A stretch of DNA of 32,705 nucleotides from a virus. Positions 8,805 through 16,741 of the stretch are shown piece by piece. The translations under genes and the position numbers were made by a program. Positions within the stretch are counted from its first letter, which is position 1. Each line of letters opens with the position of its first letter. The stretch is from positions 1 through 32,705 of the IMG/VR virus record IMGVR_UViG_3300033143_004733, one strand, 5' to 3'. The notes below the pieces were generated by a model. The model was not told the origin of the DNA. It did not search any database and saw only the letters and a program-made list of their open reading frames with translations.

Positions 8805-10651
8805 TAAGTAACATTCTTTCTCAATAATACTTTAATATCTTTTTCAGGATATTTGATTTCGAACATCGAATCCTGAGTTGAATAAATCGTATTATTCTCA
8901 ATCTTTATTTCACCAGTGCTGGTATTTGTAATTCCTTGTGCAATACTGTTAGTTGAATATTGGTCACCGACTTTATTAAATACCTTAATTCCAATAATAT
9001 TTATCACACCATTGGCTTCCAGAATTTGCTTTTCTAATCTCCCAAGAAAAATGTCTTGATTCATTTCATGTGTGTCGATATCAAGATACTCAGTAACGAG
9101 TGAAATAACACTGTTTGCAATTTGATTATCTGCTGTATTCTCAACATATACATCGATTTCGAACGCCAAATTATATATCTTACCGTCTTTAATTTCAACA
9201 TAATCATTAACCATCCTATATTGTGTCAGGTATTCAGCAATATTTGTTTTTAATAATGAGTTACTGGTATTTGATAACTTACCGTCTTCACCAATACCCA
9301 ATATTGAAATCAAAACTTTATTGTTTATTTTAAAAGCGTTCGCACGATATGGAGAACCATACTCCCCGGGCATTTTATAAACCTGTAACAAATAATCGGT
9401 AAGTGTCACATCTCTATTTTGACTGGCAAAATTATATTTAATTAATTGTCTGATTTGTTCCGTACTTAAACCATCGTTTCCACCAATTGCTGGAATCGGG
9501 TTCGTTGTTTGTAAACTTCTTTGAACTTGTTGATTAATATCTTGACGAGAACCATTTACTTTTAAAGTATATGAACCAAGTTGTGTTAGAACATCTGAAC
9601 CAATGTTAGAAGCAATCCCACCACCAGTTCTATATTTAACAAATAACGTATAATTTGCTTGGAGTTTTTCACCCAATGCTGTGTTATTTAAAAAATTTTC
9701 AAGGAAATAACGATTACTAACACCTTCTTTCAAGAAACCATCTCGAAAAGCATTAACATCACTATCACCAGAACCAAATGTTAATTTACAAAAACCTTTA
9801 GGAGTATATTCCTTTATAAATTTTTTCGTAATATCAACCCATCTCGCTGCTTTGATATTATTTGTTGTGGTATTTGCACTTGAACTCAAACCATCTTCAA
9901 TGAAGACACGTTGCTGCGCCAGATAATCAACTTCAAAATATCTACTATTAAAATCATTAAAATCTCCAGTGTCTGGATTTGTTGTATAATTAGTACCTTC
10001 TAAAAGTATAATACTTTCAATTTCCAACACATCTGGGTCTGGTAATGTTATTGCAAAAAATGGTATCACATCGGTTGTGCTAATAATCTTCTTATAGATG
10101 CTTGTGCCTCCATTTATAACCACTTCTCTTTTTGTTATAGTATATGACTCAGGAATTCCGTTAGTGTTCAGATTTGGAATAATACTACGATTAGGGTCAC
10201 CAAGACTACTAACAAGGGATTTCCAGTCAATATTTTGTTGTATTTCAAATATCTTACCACCACCAAGAACTTGTGCACCTGCTTCTAAAACAGGATAATA
10301 TGTGGCATCTGGGGTATTCCCAAGTACTGGAACAATAACACTAAAATCAACAACAGTAACACTTGGTCTACGAGCAGGAATATTGAATCCCATGTTTTTT
10401 GCAATGTTTAAAATACTCGCCCTTTGTTGTGCATATTGTAATTGAGTCTCTTGAAATGCTCTATCGGTGTTAACACTAAGATTATTACTTACACCAGCAT
10501 TTAGGTCGATAAGCATTGCACCAACACTTGAATCAGTGAAATCACTAAGGACTTCGGGATACATTTGTCTGATTAATGCAATTAGGTCTGTTCTAATTTC
10601 TCCGAAAGTTCTGCTTCCGTATTGAACTACATTTGTCGTTTCTGTTGCCAT
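8804..10651 (-). CDS. Baseplate wedge protein, gp6/BaseplateJ-like, 615 aa
   Basis: A 615-residue baseplate wedge protein of the T4 gp6/BaseplateJ type, which dimerises around the tail hub to build the baseplate ring. The N-terminus, FGEIRTDLIALIRQMYPEV followed by DFTDSSVGAMLIDLNAG, is the classic opening of the family. Mid-region YRTGGGIASNIGSDVL and TNPIPAIGGNDGLSTEQIRQ followed by LIKYNFASQNRDVTLTDYLL match the conserved core. Length is close to T4 gp6 (about 660). It lies 10 nt downstream of the gp25-like gene, the usual pairing in contractile-tail systems. The start ATG at 10651 is preceded by an A/T-rich leader without a Shine-Dalgarno sequence. High confidence. Confidence 0.9.
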   Translation of the reverse strand: MATETTNVVQYGSRTFGEIRTDLIALIRQMYPEVLSDFTDSSVGAMLIDLNAGVSNNLSVNTDRAFQETQLQYAQQRASILNIAKNMGFNIPARRPSVTVVDFSVIVPVLGNTPDATYYPVLEAGAQVLGGGKIFEIQQNIDWKSLVSSLGDPNRSIIPNLNTNGIPESYTITKREVVINGGTSIYKKIISTTDVIPFFAITLPDPDVLEIESIILLEGTNYTTNPDTGDFNDFNSRYFEVDYLAQQRVFIEDGLSSSANTTTNNIKAARWVDITKKFIKEYTPKGFCKLTFGSGDSDVNAFRDGFLKEGVSNRYFLENFLNNTALGEKLQANYTLFVKYRTGGGIASNIGSDVLTQLGSYTLKVNGSRQDINQQVQRSLQTTNPIPAIGGNDGLSTEQIRQLIKYNFASQNRDVTLTDYLLQVYKMPGEYGSPYRANAFKINNKVLISILGIGEDGKLSNTSNSLLKTNIAEYLTQYRMVNDYVEIKDGKIYNLAFEIDVYVENTADNQIANSVISLVTEYLDIDTHEMNQDIFLGRLEKQILEANGVINIIGIKVFNKVGDQYSTNSIAQGITNTSTGEIKIENNTIYSTQDSMFEIKYPEKDIKVLLRKNVT

Positions 10652-10661
10652 GTTTTATATT

Positions 10662-11060
10662 TTAAAAATTTAAATCAATATTACCTTGTTCCGTTAATGA
10701 ACCCTCAGTATATACAAATTGAACACTCACATTTAATTGAGTTTCAGGTATTGGTTGACCATCCTCAGTTTCATTCCAATTAAAACGTACTGAAGTAATT
10801 TTAACTTCTGGAATATATAATGCCACTGTGTTTCTAATCTCTTCTTCAACATCAGTTGCAGTTAATTGGTCGTTAGGTTCAAATATATATTTCAATAAAT
10901 TTGTACCGTAATCTGACTCATAATATCTCTGACCTTTTTGGGTTAATAGAAGTAACAATAAGTTAGAACTGTATGAATCTTTACTTACCTGATTCATTTG
11001 AATAAAACTTCTTGTTTCGTTATCGTCTTTAAACGGAAATGTGATATTATACGAATTCAT
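10662..11060 (-). CDS. Baseplate wedge protein, gp25-like (GPW/gp25 family), 132 aa
   Basis: A 132-residue gp25-like wedge protein, one of the most conserved contractile-tail parts, which joins gp6 near the sheath-initiation site. The family core is visible: LLLLLLTQKGQRYYESDYGT (35-54), LLKYIFEPND, then a helix and the strand pair VKITSVRFNW. I chose ATG 11060 (MNSYNITFPF). The open frame extends upstream to a TTG at 11093, but that extension covers the promoter-like motif at 11075-11083 and abuts the terminator. It directly precedes the gp6-like gene. High confidence in family. Confidence 0.9.
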   Translation of the reverse strand: MNSYNITFPFKDDNETRSFIQMNQVSKDSYSSNLLLLLLTQKGQRYYESDYGTNLLKYIFEPNDQLTATDVEEEIRNTVALYIPEVKITSVRFNWNETEDGQPIPETQLNVSVQFVYTEGSLTEQGNIDLNF

Positions 11061-11074
11061 TATTATTGATTTCC

Positions 11075-11083
11075 TATAAATAC
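11075..11083 (-). promoter_or_regulatory. GTATTTATA promoter-like motif upstream of the gp25-like gene
   Basis: The coding strand reads AGTATTTATAGGAAATC, 14 nt upstream of the ATG at 11060 and 9 nt after the hairpin terminator at 11093-11126. This is the second case of terminator followed at once by the motif, and it opens the baseplate gene group. Confidence 0.65.
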
Positions 11084-11092
11084 TTATAAACA

Positions 11093-11126
11093 AAAAAATC
11101 CCGACAAATTACTGTCGGGATTTTTT
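11093..11126 (-). terminator. Rho-independent terminator between the 153-aa gene and the baseplate operon
   Basis: A perfect 14-bp stem (AAAAAATCCCGACA / TGTCGGGATTTTTT) with a 6-nt loop. The coding-strand 3' side is a T-run. It lies about 20 nt after the stop at 11146. Confidence 0.9.
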
Positions 11127-11145
11127 AATTAACACTTATAATCTA

Positions 11146-11607
11146 TCAGACCTTCGCTTTTCTACCACGCTTACCTTTTGTAATAGCTCTCTCTTCATCT
11201 TCTCGCTGTTTCTTTTCATCAAAAAGACTCTTAATTGACTCATGTAATTTAATTATTGATTCATGCCCATATTTCTGAAGTACACCAGTGTACGTATTGA
11301 AATTAGGTTTGTCTAATGAAACAGCATCGCTTTCACTTACACTAACCCCAGCAAGACATTCAATAATTGCCGTTTCCTGCATATCAACAGGAAGTGCTTC
11401 AAGAACCTCTTCATTGAAGACAATTGCAAAATTCACGCCTTCAGTAAGAACTTCCACCACATCATTTGATTTGGTTATTTTATAAAGTTCCTTCTGTTTT
11501 TCATTACAGAGAACTTCAAACTGAATCCAATGTGGAATACTTGTTTTGTTTCTTATCTCTTCAAAGAGATTTACTACGTCCTCAGACGCTCTTTCAATTT
11601 TTGCCAT
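11146..11607 (-). CDS. Unknown phage protein, 153 aa, with basic C-terminal tail
   Basis: A 153-residue mixed alpha/beta protein. The layout (FEVLCNEKQKELYKITKSND, then NFAIVFNEEVLEALP, then a helix QETAIIECLAGV, then LDKPNF) is reminiscent of phage zincin-like proteins in which the HExxH helix has lost its ligands, so any enzymatic activity is doubtful. The C-terminus is charged and basic (KKQREDEERAITKGKRGRKAKV), with an RGRK that could contact nucleic acid. It is the last gene before a strong terminator and sits 12 nt from the coiled-coil gene upstream. No function assigned. Confidence 0.45.
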   Translation of the reverse strand: MAKIERASEDVVNLFEEIRNKTSIPHWIQFEVLCNEKQKELYKITKSNDVVEVLTEGVNFAIVFNEEVLEALPVDMQETAIIECLAGVSVSESDAVSLDKPNFNTYTGVLQKYGHESIIKLHESIKSLFDEKKQREDEERAITKGKRGRKAKV

Positions 11608-11619
11608 AAATAATTGTTT

Positions 11620-12072
11620 TTAATTAATAATAGATTTATATTTCGATTTAATTTCTTCGATTTTCAGATTCAGGTCACCGAATATCGGGTCTTCTGTTTC
11701 AAATTCTTTCTTGAATTTGGCATCGAGTTCATCAGTGAAACTGAACATGTCTTCAATACTTAATTTAACCATGTCCTCGATTTCAACAAGAGTTGCAATT
11801 TGTGCATTAACTGCATCCAATTTTTTAAATTGTGTCATTTTCTTCTCATATTCGGTATTGGCTTCAACTACTTTTTCTTCACTAACTGGTTCAACCAATT
11901 CTTCACCTTGACGCTTCTCAAGGGTTTCTTGTAGCTTCTCAATATCAGCAGGAGTGGCTTCACCAATTTTAGTATCAGCCAATTCATTTATTTCAAGTAT
12001 TTTTTTCGCAGCTTCGGAATTAAATTCTCCCTCATCGGCTGCTTTCTTCAGATTATCTAAAAAATTTGTCAT
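11620..12072 (-). CDS. Acidic helical/coiled-coil protein, 150 aa
   Basis: A 150-residue, strongly acidic protein, almost wholly helical. Glu/Lys/Leu-rich stretches (ADIEKLQETLEKRQGEELVE; EANTEYEKKMTQFKKLDAVN) suggest coiled coil. It has no membrane segment and no catalytic motif. It lies 11 nt after the 303-aa gene and 12 nt before the 153-aa gene in a tight group upstream of the baseplate genes. It could be a tail assembly chaperone or a scaffold-like accessory; neither can be shown. Confidence 0.45.
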   Translation of the reverse strand: MTNFLDNLKKAADEGEFNSEAAKKILEINELADTKIGEATPADIEKLQETLEKRQGEELVEPVSEEKVVEANTEYEKKMTQFKKLDAVNAQIATLVEIEDMVKLSIEDMFSFTDELDAKFKKEFETEDPIFGDLNLKIEEIKSKYKSIIN

Positions 12073-12083
12073 TTCATATAGTT

Positions 12084-12995
12084 TTAACGTGGCGCACCTA
12101 CGGTCTGCATTTCAATTCCTTCGAACTTCAGAACTTCATGGGTGTCATTATAATTTATTCTTTTAACATATTTATTGATTCCAAATCCAATTAATTCACC
12201 ATATTCATCATTAATGAATACAGAATTAATATCGATAATTTCTTTAAAAATATCAGATTCTTCATCAAACTCTGTTGTTTTGAACTTCAAAGGTACAAAA
12301 AATTCTAATTGTCTGTACTCAAAACCAATTTTTTTTATGTGAAGAAATTCACTTAATTCCTCAATCTTATTTATTGCGTCCTTGTTTTCACGAAGAACAT
12401 TAATTGGAAACTTGAATTGTTTTGATTTCTTTTCCATATCAACAACCTCATATTCATCAAGAGTTCCTTCTTTTTTCTCAACAACATCCATCACTTTAGC
12501 CAAACCAACTTCAATTGGGTTATTATTGAAAATATACATTATCTCCAAATCATCGTCCTTTGTTCGTCTTTCTTCGAATTCCAAAGCCAATACCTCACCA
12601 ATGGTTTTACCAGCATGTTTGTGTTTGTCGTCAAAGAAACCATAGTGTTCATATCGTCTACCATGTGGGTCTTTCATACCATAACTCGTACCATATTTAT
12701 CGGCAGCAACAGCCATTTGACGTGGCGTTGCTGTCCTGATAAATTTATCTGCTTTCTTTAGAACTTCATAATATTCCTGAACATATTTCTCATCAGTTTG
12801 TCCAGCATAGAATTTCTCAAGTAACTGATTACGGCTACGCATTCTCTGCGTATGATTATTTCTTTCATTACCATCATTTGGGTCACATTTTAGAATTTCA
12901 GTCTCGGTATTAAATAATGCAATACCAATAGCAAGTCCTAACATATGTAGTTTAAGATAAATCCAAAGGACTATATTTAGAAAGAATTTTTTCAT
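12084..12995 (-). CDS. Unknown 303-aa protein with N-terminal membrane segment
   Basis: A 303-residue protein whose first 30 residues (KKFFLNIVLWIYLKLHMLGL then AIGIALF) form one hydrophobic helix with a Lys-rich start, so it may be a membrane anchor or an uncleaved signal. The rest is soluble and charged. Notable phrases are SRNQLLEKFYAGQTDEKYVQ, DPHGRRYEHYGFFDDKHKHAGK (His/Lys-rich, possible metal or phosphate contact) and GELIGFGINKYVKRINY. The start ATG at 12995 overlaps the previous stop (TAATG). It belongs to the group leading into the baseplate genes. I do not recognise the family. Confidence 0.5.
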   Translation of the reverse strand: MKKFFLNIVLWIYLKLHMLGLAIGIALFNTETEILKCDPNDGNERNNHTQRMRSRNQLLEKFYAGQTDEKYVQEYYEVLKKADKFIRTATPRQMAVAADKYGTSYGMKDPHGRRYEHYGFFDDKHKHAGKTIGEVLALEFEERRTKDDDLEIMYIFNNNPIEVGLAKVMDVVEKKEGTLDEYEVVDMEKKSKQFKFPINVLRENKDAINKIEELSEFLHIKKIGFEYRQLEFFVPLKFKTTEFDEESDIFKEIIDINSVFINDEYGELIGFGINKYVKRINYNDTHEVLKFEGIEMQTVGAPR

Positions 12996-13357
12996 TAATT
13001 ATTACGAACCTTTTCTTGAACCTCTTGCAATAAATCTGATTTTTTCTTAACCGTTTCTTGGAGACTGTTAACTAATTTATCTTTCTTAGCATATGCTTTA
13101 TCTTTCTCATCATAATGCTTTTCAATTACTTTCTGAAGTGATTTAAGAAGTTCATCATCAAATTGTTCTTGTTTCAACATCTCGGCTTTAGCAACGGTTT
13201 TAGCAACCATCTTTGCAGATTTATATATTGCAATTTCTATTTCTTTTGCTCGTGAATTAGTGTGTTGATTGCCGATATGACTACCAACAATTAATTTAAT
13301 CATTTTTCGTCTTTTATGGTTAATTAACCATATTTTAATTTGTTTAAATAAATTCAT
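12995..13357 (-). CDS. Basic helical/coiled-coil protein, 120 aa
   Basis: A 120-residue, Lys-rich helical protein. The N-terminus (FKQIKIWLINHKRRKMIKLI) is amphipathic and basic. The C-terminal two thirds (DDELLKSLQKVIEKHYDEKD through VNSLQETVKKKSDLLQEVQE) has heptad-like spacing typical of a coiled coil. It starts 31 nt after an ATAAATAC-type motif and is coupled by TAATG to the 303-aa membrane-anchored protein, so the two may form one complex. No function assigned. Confidence 0.45.
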   Translation of the reverse strand: MNLFKQIKIWLINHKRRKMIKLIVGSHIGNQHTNSRAKEIEIAIYKSAKMVAKTVAKAEMLKQEQFDDELLKSLQKVIEKHYDEKDKAYAKKDKLVNSLQETVKKKSDLLQEVQEKVRNN

Positions 13358-13388
13358 AATTTCTCGGTTTTTGTGTATAGTTATTTCA

Positions 13389-13397
13389 AATAAATAC
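13389..13397 (-). promoter_or_regulatory. Variant promoter-like motif (GTATTTATT) upstream of the gene at 13357
   Basis: The coding strand reads GAGTATTTATTTGAAA, 31 nt before the ATG at 13357 and 12 nt after the stop of the glycosyltransferase gene. The last base differs from the consensus, but the downstream GAAA seen in other copies is kept. Confidence 0.4.
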
Positions 13398-13409
13398 TCA
13401 CGATTTCAA

Positions 13410-14792
13410 TTATTGAATTTGTAACCCCTTCATGACCACAGATTTATAGAATTCTGCACGCTTTGCAGTCACGTTTTCAAGGTTATAATCTTCCTTAAAA
13501 TCTTCATATAATTGTTCACCTAAACGCTTACGTAAATCGGCATCTAATATCAACTGTTTCAAGTACTTCTTCCAGTATTTATGTGAATTTTTCTTATTCG
13601 GAATCAACACACAATTCTCCATGTGTCTGCCGTCTATATTATATGGTGGAATGTCACTACAAACAATAGGAAGTTTTCTTGTCCAGCATTCAACTTGTTT
13701 CAAGTTTGACTTCATTCTATTAAACTCATTATCTGCAAGTGGAGCAAGCACAATATCTGTTTCATTCAAAACACCAGCATATGTGTTGGCTTTCTGTGTC
13801 CAACGTCTACCAAAATTACCTTCTCCATCGTATTTCACGTCTCTCTCAAAGTTTAACAACCATTGCAAGTAATCAGGATTTTCAATAAGCCTATGATTAT
13901 CAGTTAAAATCTTTTCATAAACAAGATATACACTTTCTTCAGATTTAATGTCACGTTGTTTACTATCAAATACCTTATCTCTATACTTGTCTTTCAATTC
14001 CTGTGAAATTCTTGGGATTTGGTCAACATCACCCCTCGATTTATTAATTGCTTTCACCACTTCATGTGTCCACAATCCCTTCTTTTCGAGTTCAGTTCTG
14101 AAATCCTGATTGAAAGTAATATCTGTTGTACTACCTTCGGTGTCCCAACCAGCGATTGTAATTTTGAATTTTCCTCTGGTCTCTGGATTACCATTCAATA
14201 CATTTATCACGCCTTCAAGTTGTTGAACATCGACCATGTGAGAACTACCCGCCATATAAGTAATTCTAACAAGACCATCTGGGTCTGGTTTCCAGTTGTT
14301 TTGAAATTGTTTCATCCACTTAGGGTCAACACTATTATATAATACCTCAATATTGTCTTTACCAGTTACTTTACGAATCTCAGATGCAAATAAATCAGTT
14401 GTAGTTGTAACGTAATCAGCAATTTTCATGTTCTCAATAATTGGAACATCCAATTTCTTTTCCAAACTCATGTTGTAAAATGGATGAAGTCTGTGGAGTT
14501 TCCAATAGTCATCAATATCCATAATAAGAATAGTTCCAGATTTTCTTAATTCTTCTGCCAATTTCAACATTTGTGCTGTTTCACCTAAAAACTGACGGTG
14601 ATAATGGATTATGTGAAATGATTTTAAATATTCAACAATATTAGGGTCATTGAAATCCAATTGTGGATTTATTTCAACATAAAATTCGTCTGAGTGATTT
14701 CTTTCCAGTTCTTGTGCTGGGGTTTGAGTCCTGAAGTAGTTTACTCCTGCTCCATCAAGGTTGTAGAATAAAATTCTAATTTTACCGTCCAT
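13410..14792 (-). CDS. GT-B-fold glycosyltransferase (GT4/GT1-like), 460 aa
   Basis: A 460-residue cytoplasmic GT-B glycosyltransferase that would move a sugar from a nucleotide-sugar to an unknown acceptor. The first Rossmann half opens with RILFYNLDGAGVNYFR (5-20), where the glycine-rich loop binds the acceptor. The second half includes KFKITIAGWD (208-217) and the diagnostic segment DIVLAPLADNEFNRMKSNLK (346-365) followed by QVECWTRKLPIVCSDIPPYN. There the K/E-rich helix and the P-(I/V)-V-x-S-D strand hold the nucleotide-sugar. An insertion at about 225-330 is longer than usual. It starts at ATG 14792 in a unit that begins after a terminator. Targets may be virion proteins or modified DNA bases. 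Fold sure, substrate unknown. Confidence 0.8.
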   Translation of the reverse strand: MDGKIRILFYNLDGAGVNYFRTQTPAQELERNHSDEFYVEINPQLDFNDPNIVEYLKSFHIIHYHRQFLGETAQMLKLAEELRKSGTILIMDIDDYWKLHRLHPFYNMSLEKKLDVPIIENMKIADYVTTTTDLFASEIRKVTGKDNIEVLYNSVDPKWMKQFQNNWKPDPDGLVRITYMAGSSHMVDVQQLEGVINVLNGNPETRGKFKITIAGWDTEGSTTDITFNQDFRTELEKKGLWTHEVVKAINKSRGDVDQIPRISQELKDKYRDKVFDSKQRDIKSEESVYLVYEKILTDNHRLIENPDYLQWLLNFERDVKYDGEGNFGRRWTQKANTYAGVLNETDIVLAPLADNEFNRMKSNLKQVECWTRKLPIVCSDIPPYNIDGRHMENCVLIPNKKNSHKYWKKYLKQLILDADLRKRLGEQLYEDFKEDYNLENVTAKRAEFYKSVVMKGLQIQ

Positions 14793-14874
14793 ATATTTTT
14801 ATAATTAATTATAATTATTATCGTCTATATATGGTTATACGGTATTCGTTAAGAAATCTTGAATAATAAACAAA

Positions 14875-14900
14875 AAAAGCCAACATTTCTGCTGGCTTTT
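14875..14900 (-). terminator. Rho-independent terminator after the basic 126-aa gene
   Basis: An 8-bp stem (AAAAGCCA / TGGCTTTT) with a 10-nt loop, followed on the coding strand by more T residues. It lies about 20 nt after the stop at 14921. The following 82 nt (14793-14874) lead to the glycosyltransferase start and contain no clear GTATTTATA. The nearest is a degenerate CATATATAG-like stretch around 14825-14833. Confidence 0.75.
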
Positions 14901-14920
14901 AAATAACATGAGTGTTACTA

Positions 14921-15301
14921 TTATTCTTTAACTGTCTTTTTTCTTGTTGTCGTTTTCTTTTCTGGAATTACTGTTTCTTTCTTTTCAGCAACCACAGGCT
15001 CTTTTTTAGTTACAGATTTCTTTGCTGCTTTAGGTTTGCGTGGTGCTTTAGGTTTTGCTTTTTCCATTGATTTCTTCAATTCAGCAGGACTGACTTCAAC
15101 AATATCAATCAATTTTTTTATTCTCAATCTATGTACCGATAATGGTAATGATTGAACTGTTAAGAATACGCTCTCACTTGGTTTCAATGCAATTATCTTT
15201 CTCGTTCTGTTATCAACATATTCAATATTAGCGATTGAATTAAATTTTGGGTCACGTTTCCCAACAAGATTTGTTATGTTTGTTATTTTATATGTGTTCA
15301 T
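14921..15301 (-). CDS. Small protein with Lys/Ala/Pro-rich basic tail, 126 aa
   Basis: A 126-residue, two-part protein. Residues 1-75 form a compact beta-like domain (TYKITNITNLVGKRDPKFNS, FLTVQSLPLSVHRLRIKKLI). Residues 78-126 are a low-complexity tail of KPKAPRKPKAAKK and KKTTTRKKTVKE type, similar in composition to histone H1 or other unstructured nucleic-acid-binding tails. It lies 6 nt after the ParB-like gene and a terminator follows it. Likely roles are a DNA- or RNA-coating or head-packaged protein. The tail composition is seen; the function is inferred. Confidence 0.5.
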   Translation of the reverse strand: MNTYKITNITNLVGKRDPKFNSIANIEYVDNRTRKIIALKPSESVFLTVQSLPLSVHRLRIKKLIDIVEVSPAELKKSMEKAKPKAPRKPKAAKKSVTKKEPVVAEKKETVIPEKKTTTRKKTVKE

Positions 15302-15307
15302 ATCTAA

Positions 15308-16123
15308 TTATTTTAGTCCTTGAATTATTGAGTTACCGTATTTAATACCGTCATAACCCATTTTCATTGCTTTTTCGGCAACAGCTTTAGTTTTAATATT
15401 AATTGCATCAGTACTATGTTCTGAAGATAATTTTTCAAAATTTATGTTTGGAAACCAAGATTTAGCCAATATATCCACAGGGTCTTGTCCGTCTTTATAT
15501 GTAACACCTAAAGAATTGGTATCCATAAGATTTTCAAAATCAATTTCATATTTATCATAGCCTTCAACTGGTTTCAATGTGAAGAAATTCCCAACAACAG
15601 AATTTTCCTTAATTGGATTCTTTCTATATCCAACTATGGTCTTCTGATTTTTTGATGGACTCTCAGTTTGAAGTGCTGTGTTATCTTCTTCCAATGAATT
15701 TAGAAACTGGTTTTCATCATCTCCGTAAAAGTTTATAGTATCCTGTACCTGAACCTCTTCCAATCCCTGTGATTGTTCATACTCATAGATGTCCTGAATT
15801 TTATTTAAAACTCTACAAGCATCTTTATGGTTCATATTCATCATGATACATTTAATTGGAATCTCGTCAAGTAATGCACGAACCATTCTATGATGACCAT
15901 CCAATACTTGCATGTCAGAGCTAATCCAAATCGGATTCATGTCATCAACATCGACACCACCGACATCATCACTAAAAACAATTCCTTGTAATGGTGATAA
16001 ATCATTTGGGTCAACTTCGACATTGGTATAATTCACACCCTCATCATCAAGTTTTTGAAGCACGACATCATAAGGTGCATGCACTTGTGGTAAAAATTGT
16101 GGTTTATATCTCATGTCAATCAT
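15308..16123 (-). CDS. ParB/sulfiredoxin-like domain protein with a GYDGI C-terminal domain, 271 aa
   Basis: A 271-residue protein of two domains. The N-terminal part has PIWISSDMQVLDGHHRMVRA (64-83), the G-H-H-R core of ParB/Srx-like domains. In that superfamily this loop binds a nucleotide phosphate; some members are CTPases, nucleases or kinases. An acidic linker follows (about 110-150). The C-terminus reads A-x-K-A-M-K-MGYDGIKYGNSIIQGL, a phrase seen at the end of ADP-ribosyltransferase-like and related polyvalent phage domains (weak). Start ATG 16123 has a GTATTTATA motif 12 nt upstream. It lies in the enzyme-rich island with the HAD, nuclease and giant RNA-repair proteins. ParB-like fold fairly sure, C-terminal assignment tentative. 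Confidence 0.6.
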   Translation of the reverse strand: MIDMRYKPQFLPQVHAPYDVVLQKLDDEGVNYTNVEVDPNDLSPLQGIVFSDDVGGVDVDDMNPIWISSDMQVLDGHHRMVRALLDEIPIKCIMMNMNHKDACRVLNKIQDIYEYEQSQGLEEVQVQDTINFYGDDENQFLNSLEEDNTALQTESPSKNQKTIVGYRKNPIKENSVVGNFFTLKPVEGYDKYEIDFENLMDTNSLGVTYKDGQDPVDILAKSWFPNINFEKLSSEHSTDAINIKTKAVAEKAMKMGYDGIKYGNSIIQGLK

Positions 16124-16135
16124 ATTGAAATTTAT

Positions 16136-16144
16136 TATAAATAC
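16136..16144 (-). promoter_or_regulatory. GTATTTATA promoter-like motif upstream of the ParB-like gene
   Basis: The coding strand reads CAGTATTTATAATAAATT, 12 nt upstream of the ATG at 16123. Its upstream end lies inside or touching the end of the HAD gene, so it would start a sub-operon in a dense region. Confidence 0.5.
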
Positions 16145-16146
16145 TG

Positions 16147-16740
16147 TTATTTAAATTTTATGATTTCCTCTTGAATGATATTCAATAATTTATTTGTTGA
16201 ATTGAAATTAACCACACCTTCACCGATAAGTGGACGAATACTACCCTTATCAACAAAATTCAATGTGTAGGTCACATCATCAGATAACTTGTTTTTGATT
16301 TTGGTGTACTCAGCAATCTTTTCAGCATTCCTATCCATGAAATCATCATACACAACAATCTCTTTCAAATCTTGATTATAATTCTCGATTCTCAATATAA
16401 TATCACCTTTATCTTCACGACCTCTTTTCGTAATAAGGTCATCGACAGTAATTCCATTCAGTTTTAAAATATTTTCAAGTTCAGGACGCAGTTTCTCCAT
16501 ACGAGAAGTCAGAATAATCGTACTGGTATCAGGGTCAGCCATGTCTGTTTGAAGTTTTGCAAGAATGTTTGGGAATGGTTTGATTTCAAATACATCGGTG
16601 TCAAGACTTTCTCTGCGCCCCCACCATCCAACGTGTGGATATGGTTGACCCATTTTCTCTTCCCATTGTACTTTTCCTGTTTCTGGTTCTGGGGAATCAA
16701 TTAGTGTTCCATCAAAATCATATACTGCCAATCTTTTCAT
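16147..16740 (-). CDS. HAD-superfamily phosphatase, Swiss-army-knife RNA-repair type, 197 aa
   Basis: A 197-residue HAD hydrolase predicted to remove phosphate groups in the cytoplasm. All four HAD motifs are visible: motif I DFDGTL (8-13, nucleophile D8 and acid D10), motif II ILTSR (76-80, T78), motif III lysine in EDKGDI (K111), and motif IV VVYDD (129-133, D132/D133). The insert QPYPHVGWWGRRESLDTD after motif I, with its G-W-W and S-L, resembles HAD domains of the Swiss Army Knife RNA repair family. In those proteins a phosphatase is linked to RNA ends. Its start is 1 nt from the nuclease gene and it shares the operon with the 2H/CCA giant protein, which supports an RNA 3'-phosphate role. 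HAD fold sure; RNA substrate is inference. Confidence 0.75.
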   Translation of the reverse strand: MKRLAVYDFDGTLIDSPEPETGKVQWEEKMGQPYPHVGWWGRRESLDTDVFEIKPFPNILAKLQTDMADPDTSTIILTSRMEKLRPELENILKLNGITVDDLITKRGREDKGDIILRIENYNQDLKEIVVYDDFMDRNAEKIAEYTKIKNKLSDDVTYTLNFVDKGSIRPLIGEGVVNFNSTNKLLNIIQEEIIKFK

Positions 16741-16741
16741 G

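Noticed and set aside
11061-11093. Longer gp25-like protein starting at TTG 11093
   Set aside because: The extra 11 residues would be read through the promoter-like motif. The ATG at 11060 gives the normal family N-terminus.
16509-16700. 63-codon frame within the HAD gene, and many similar minus- and plus-strand frames elsewhere
   Set aside because: These are shadows of well-supported genes. None has a domain, a spaced start or a sensible composition.
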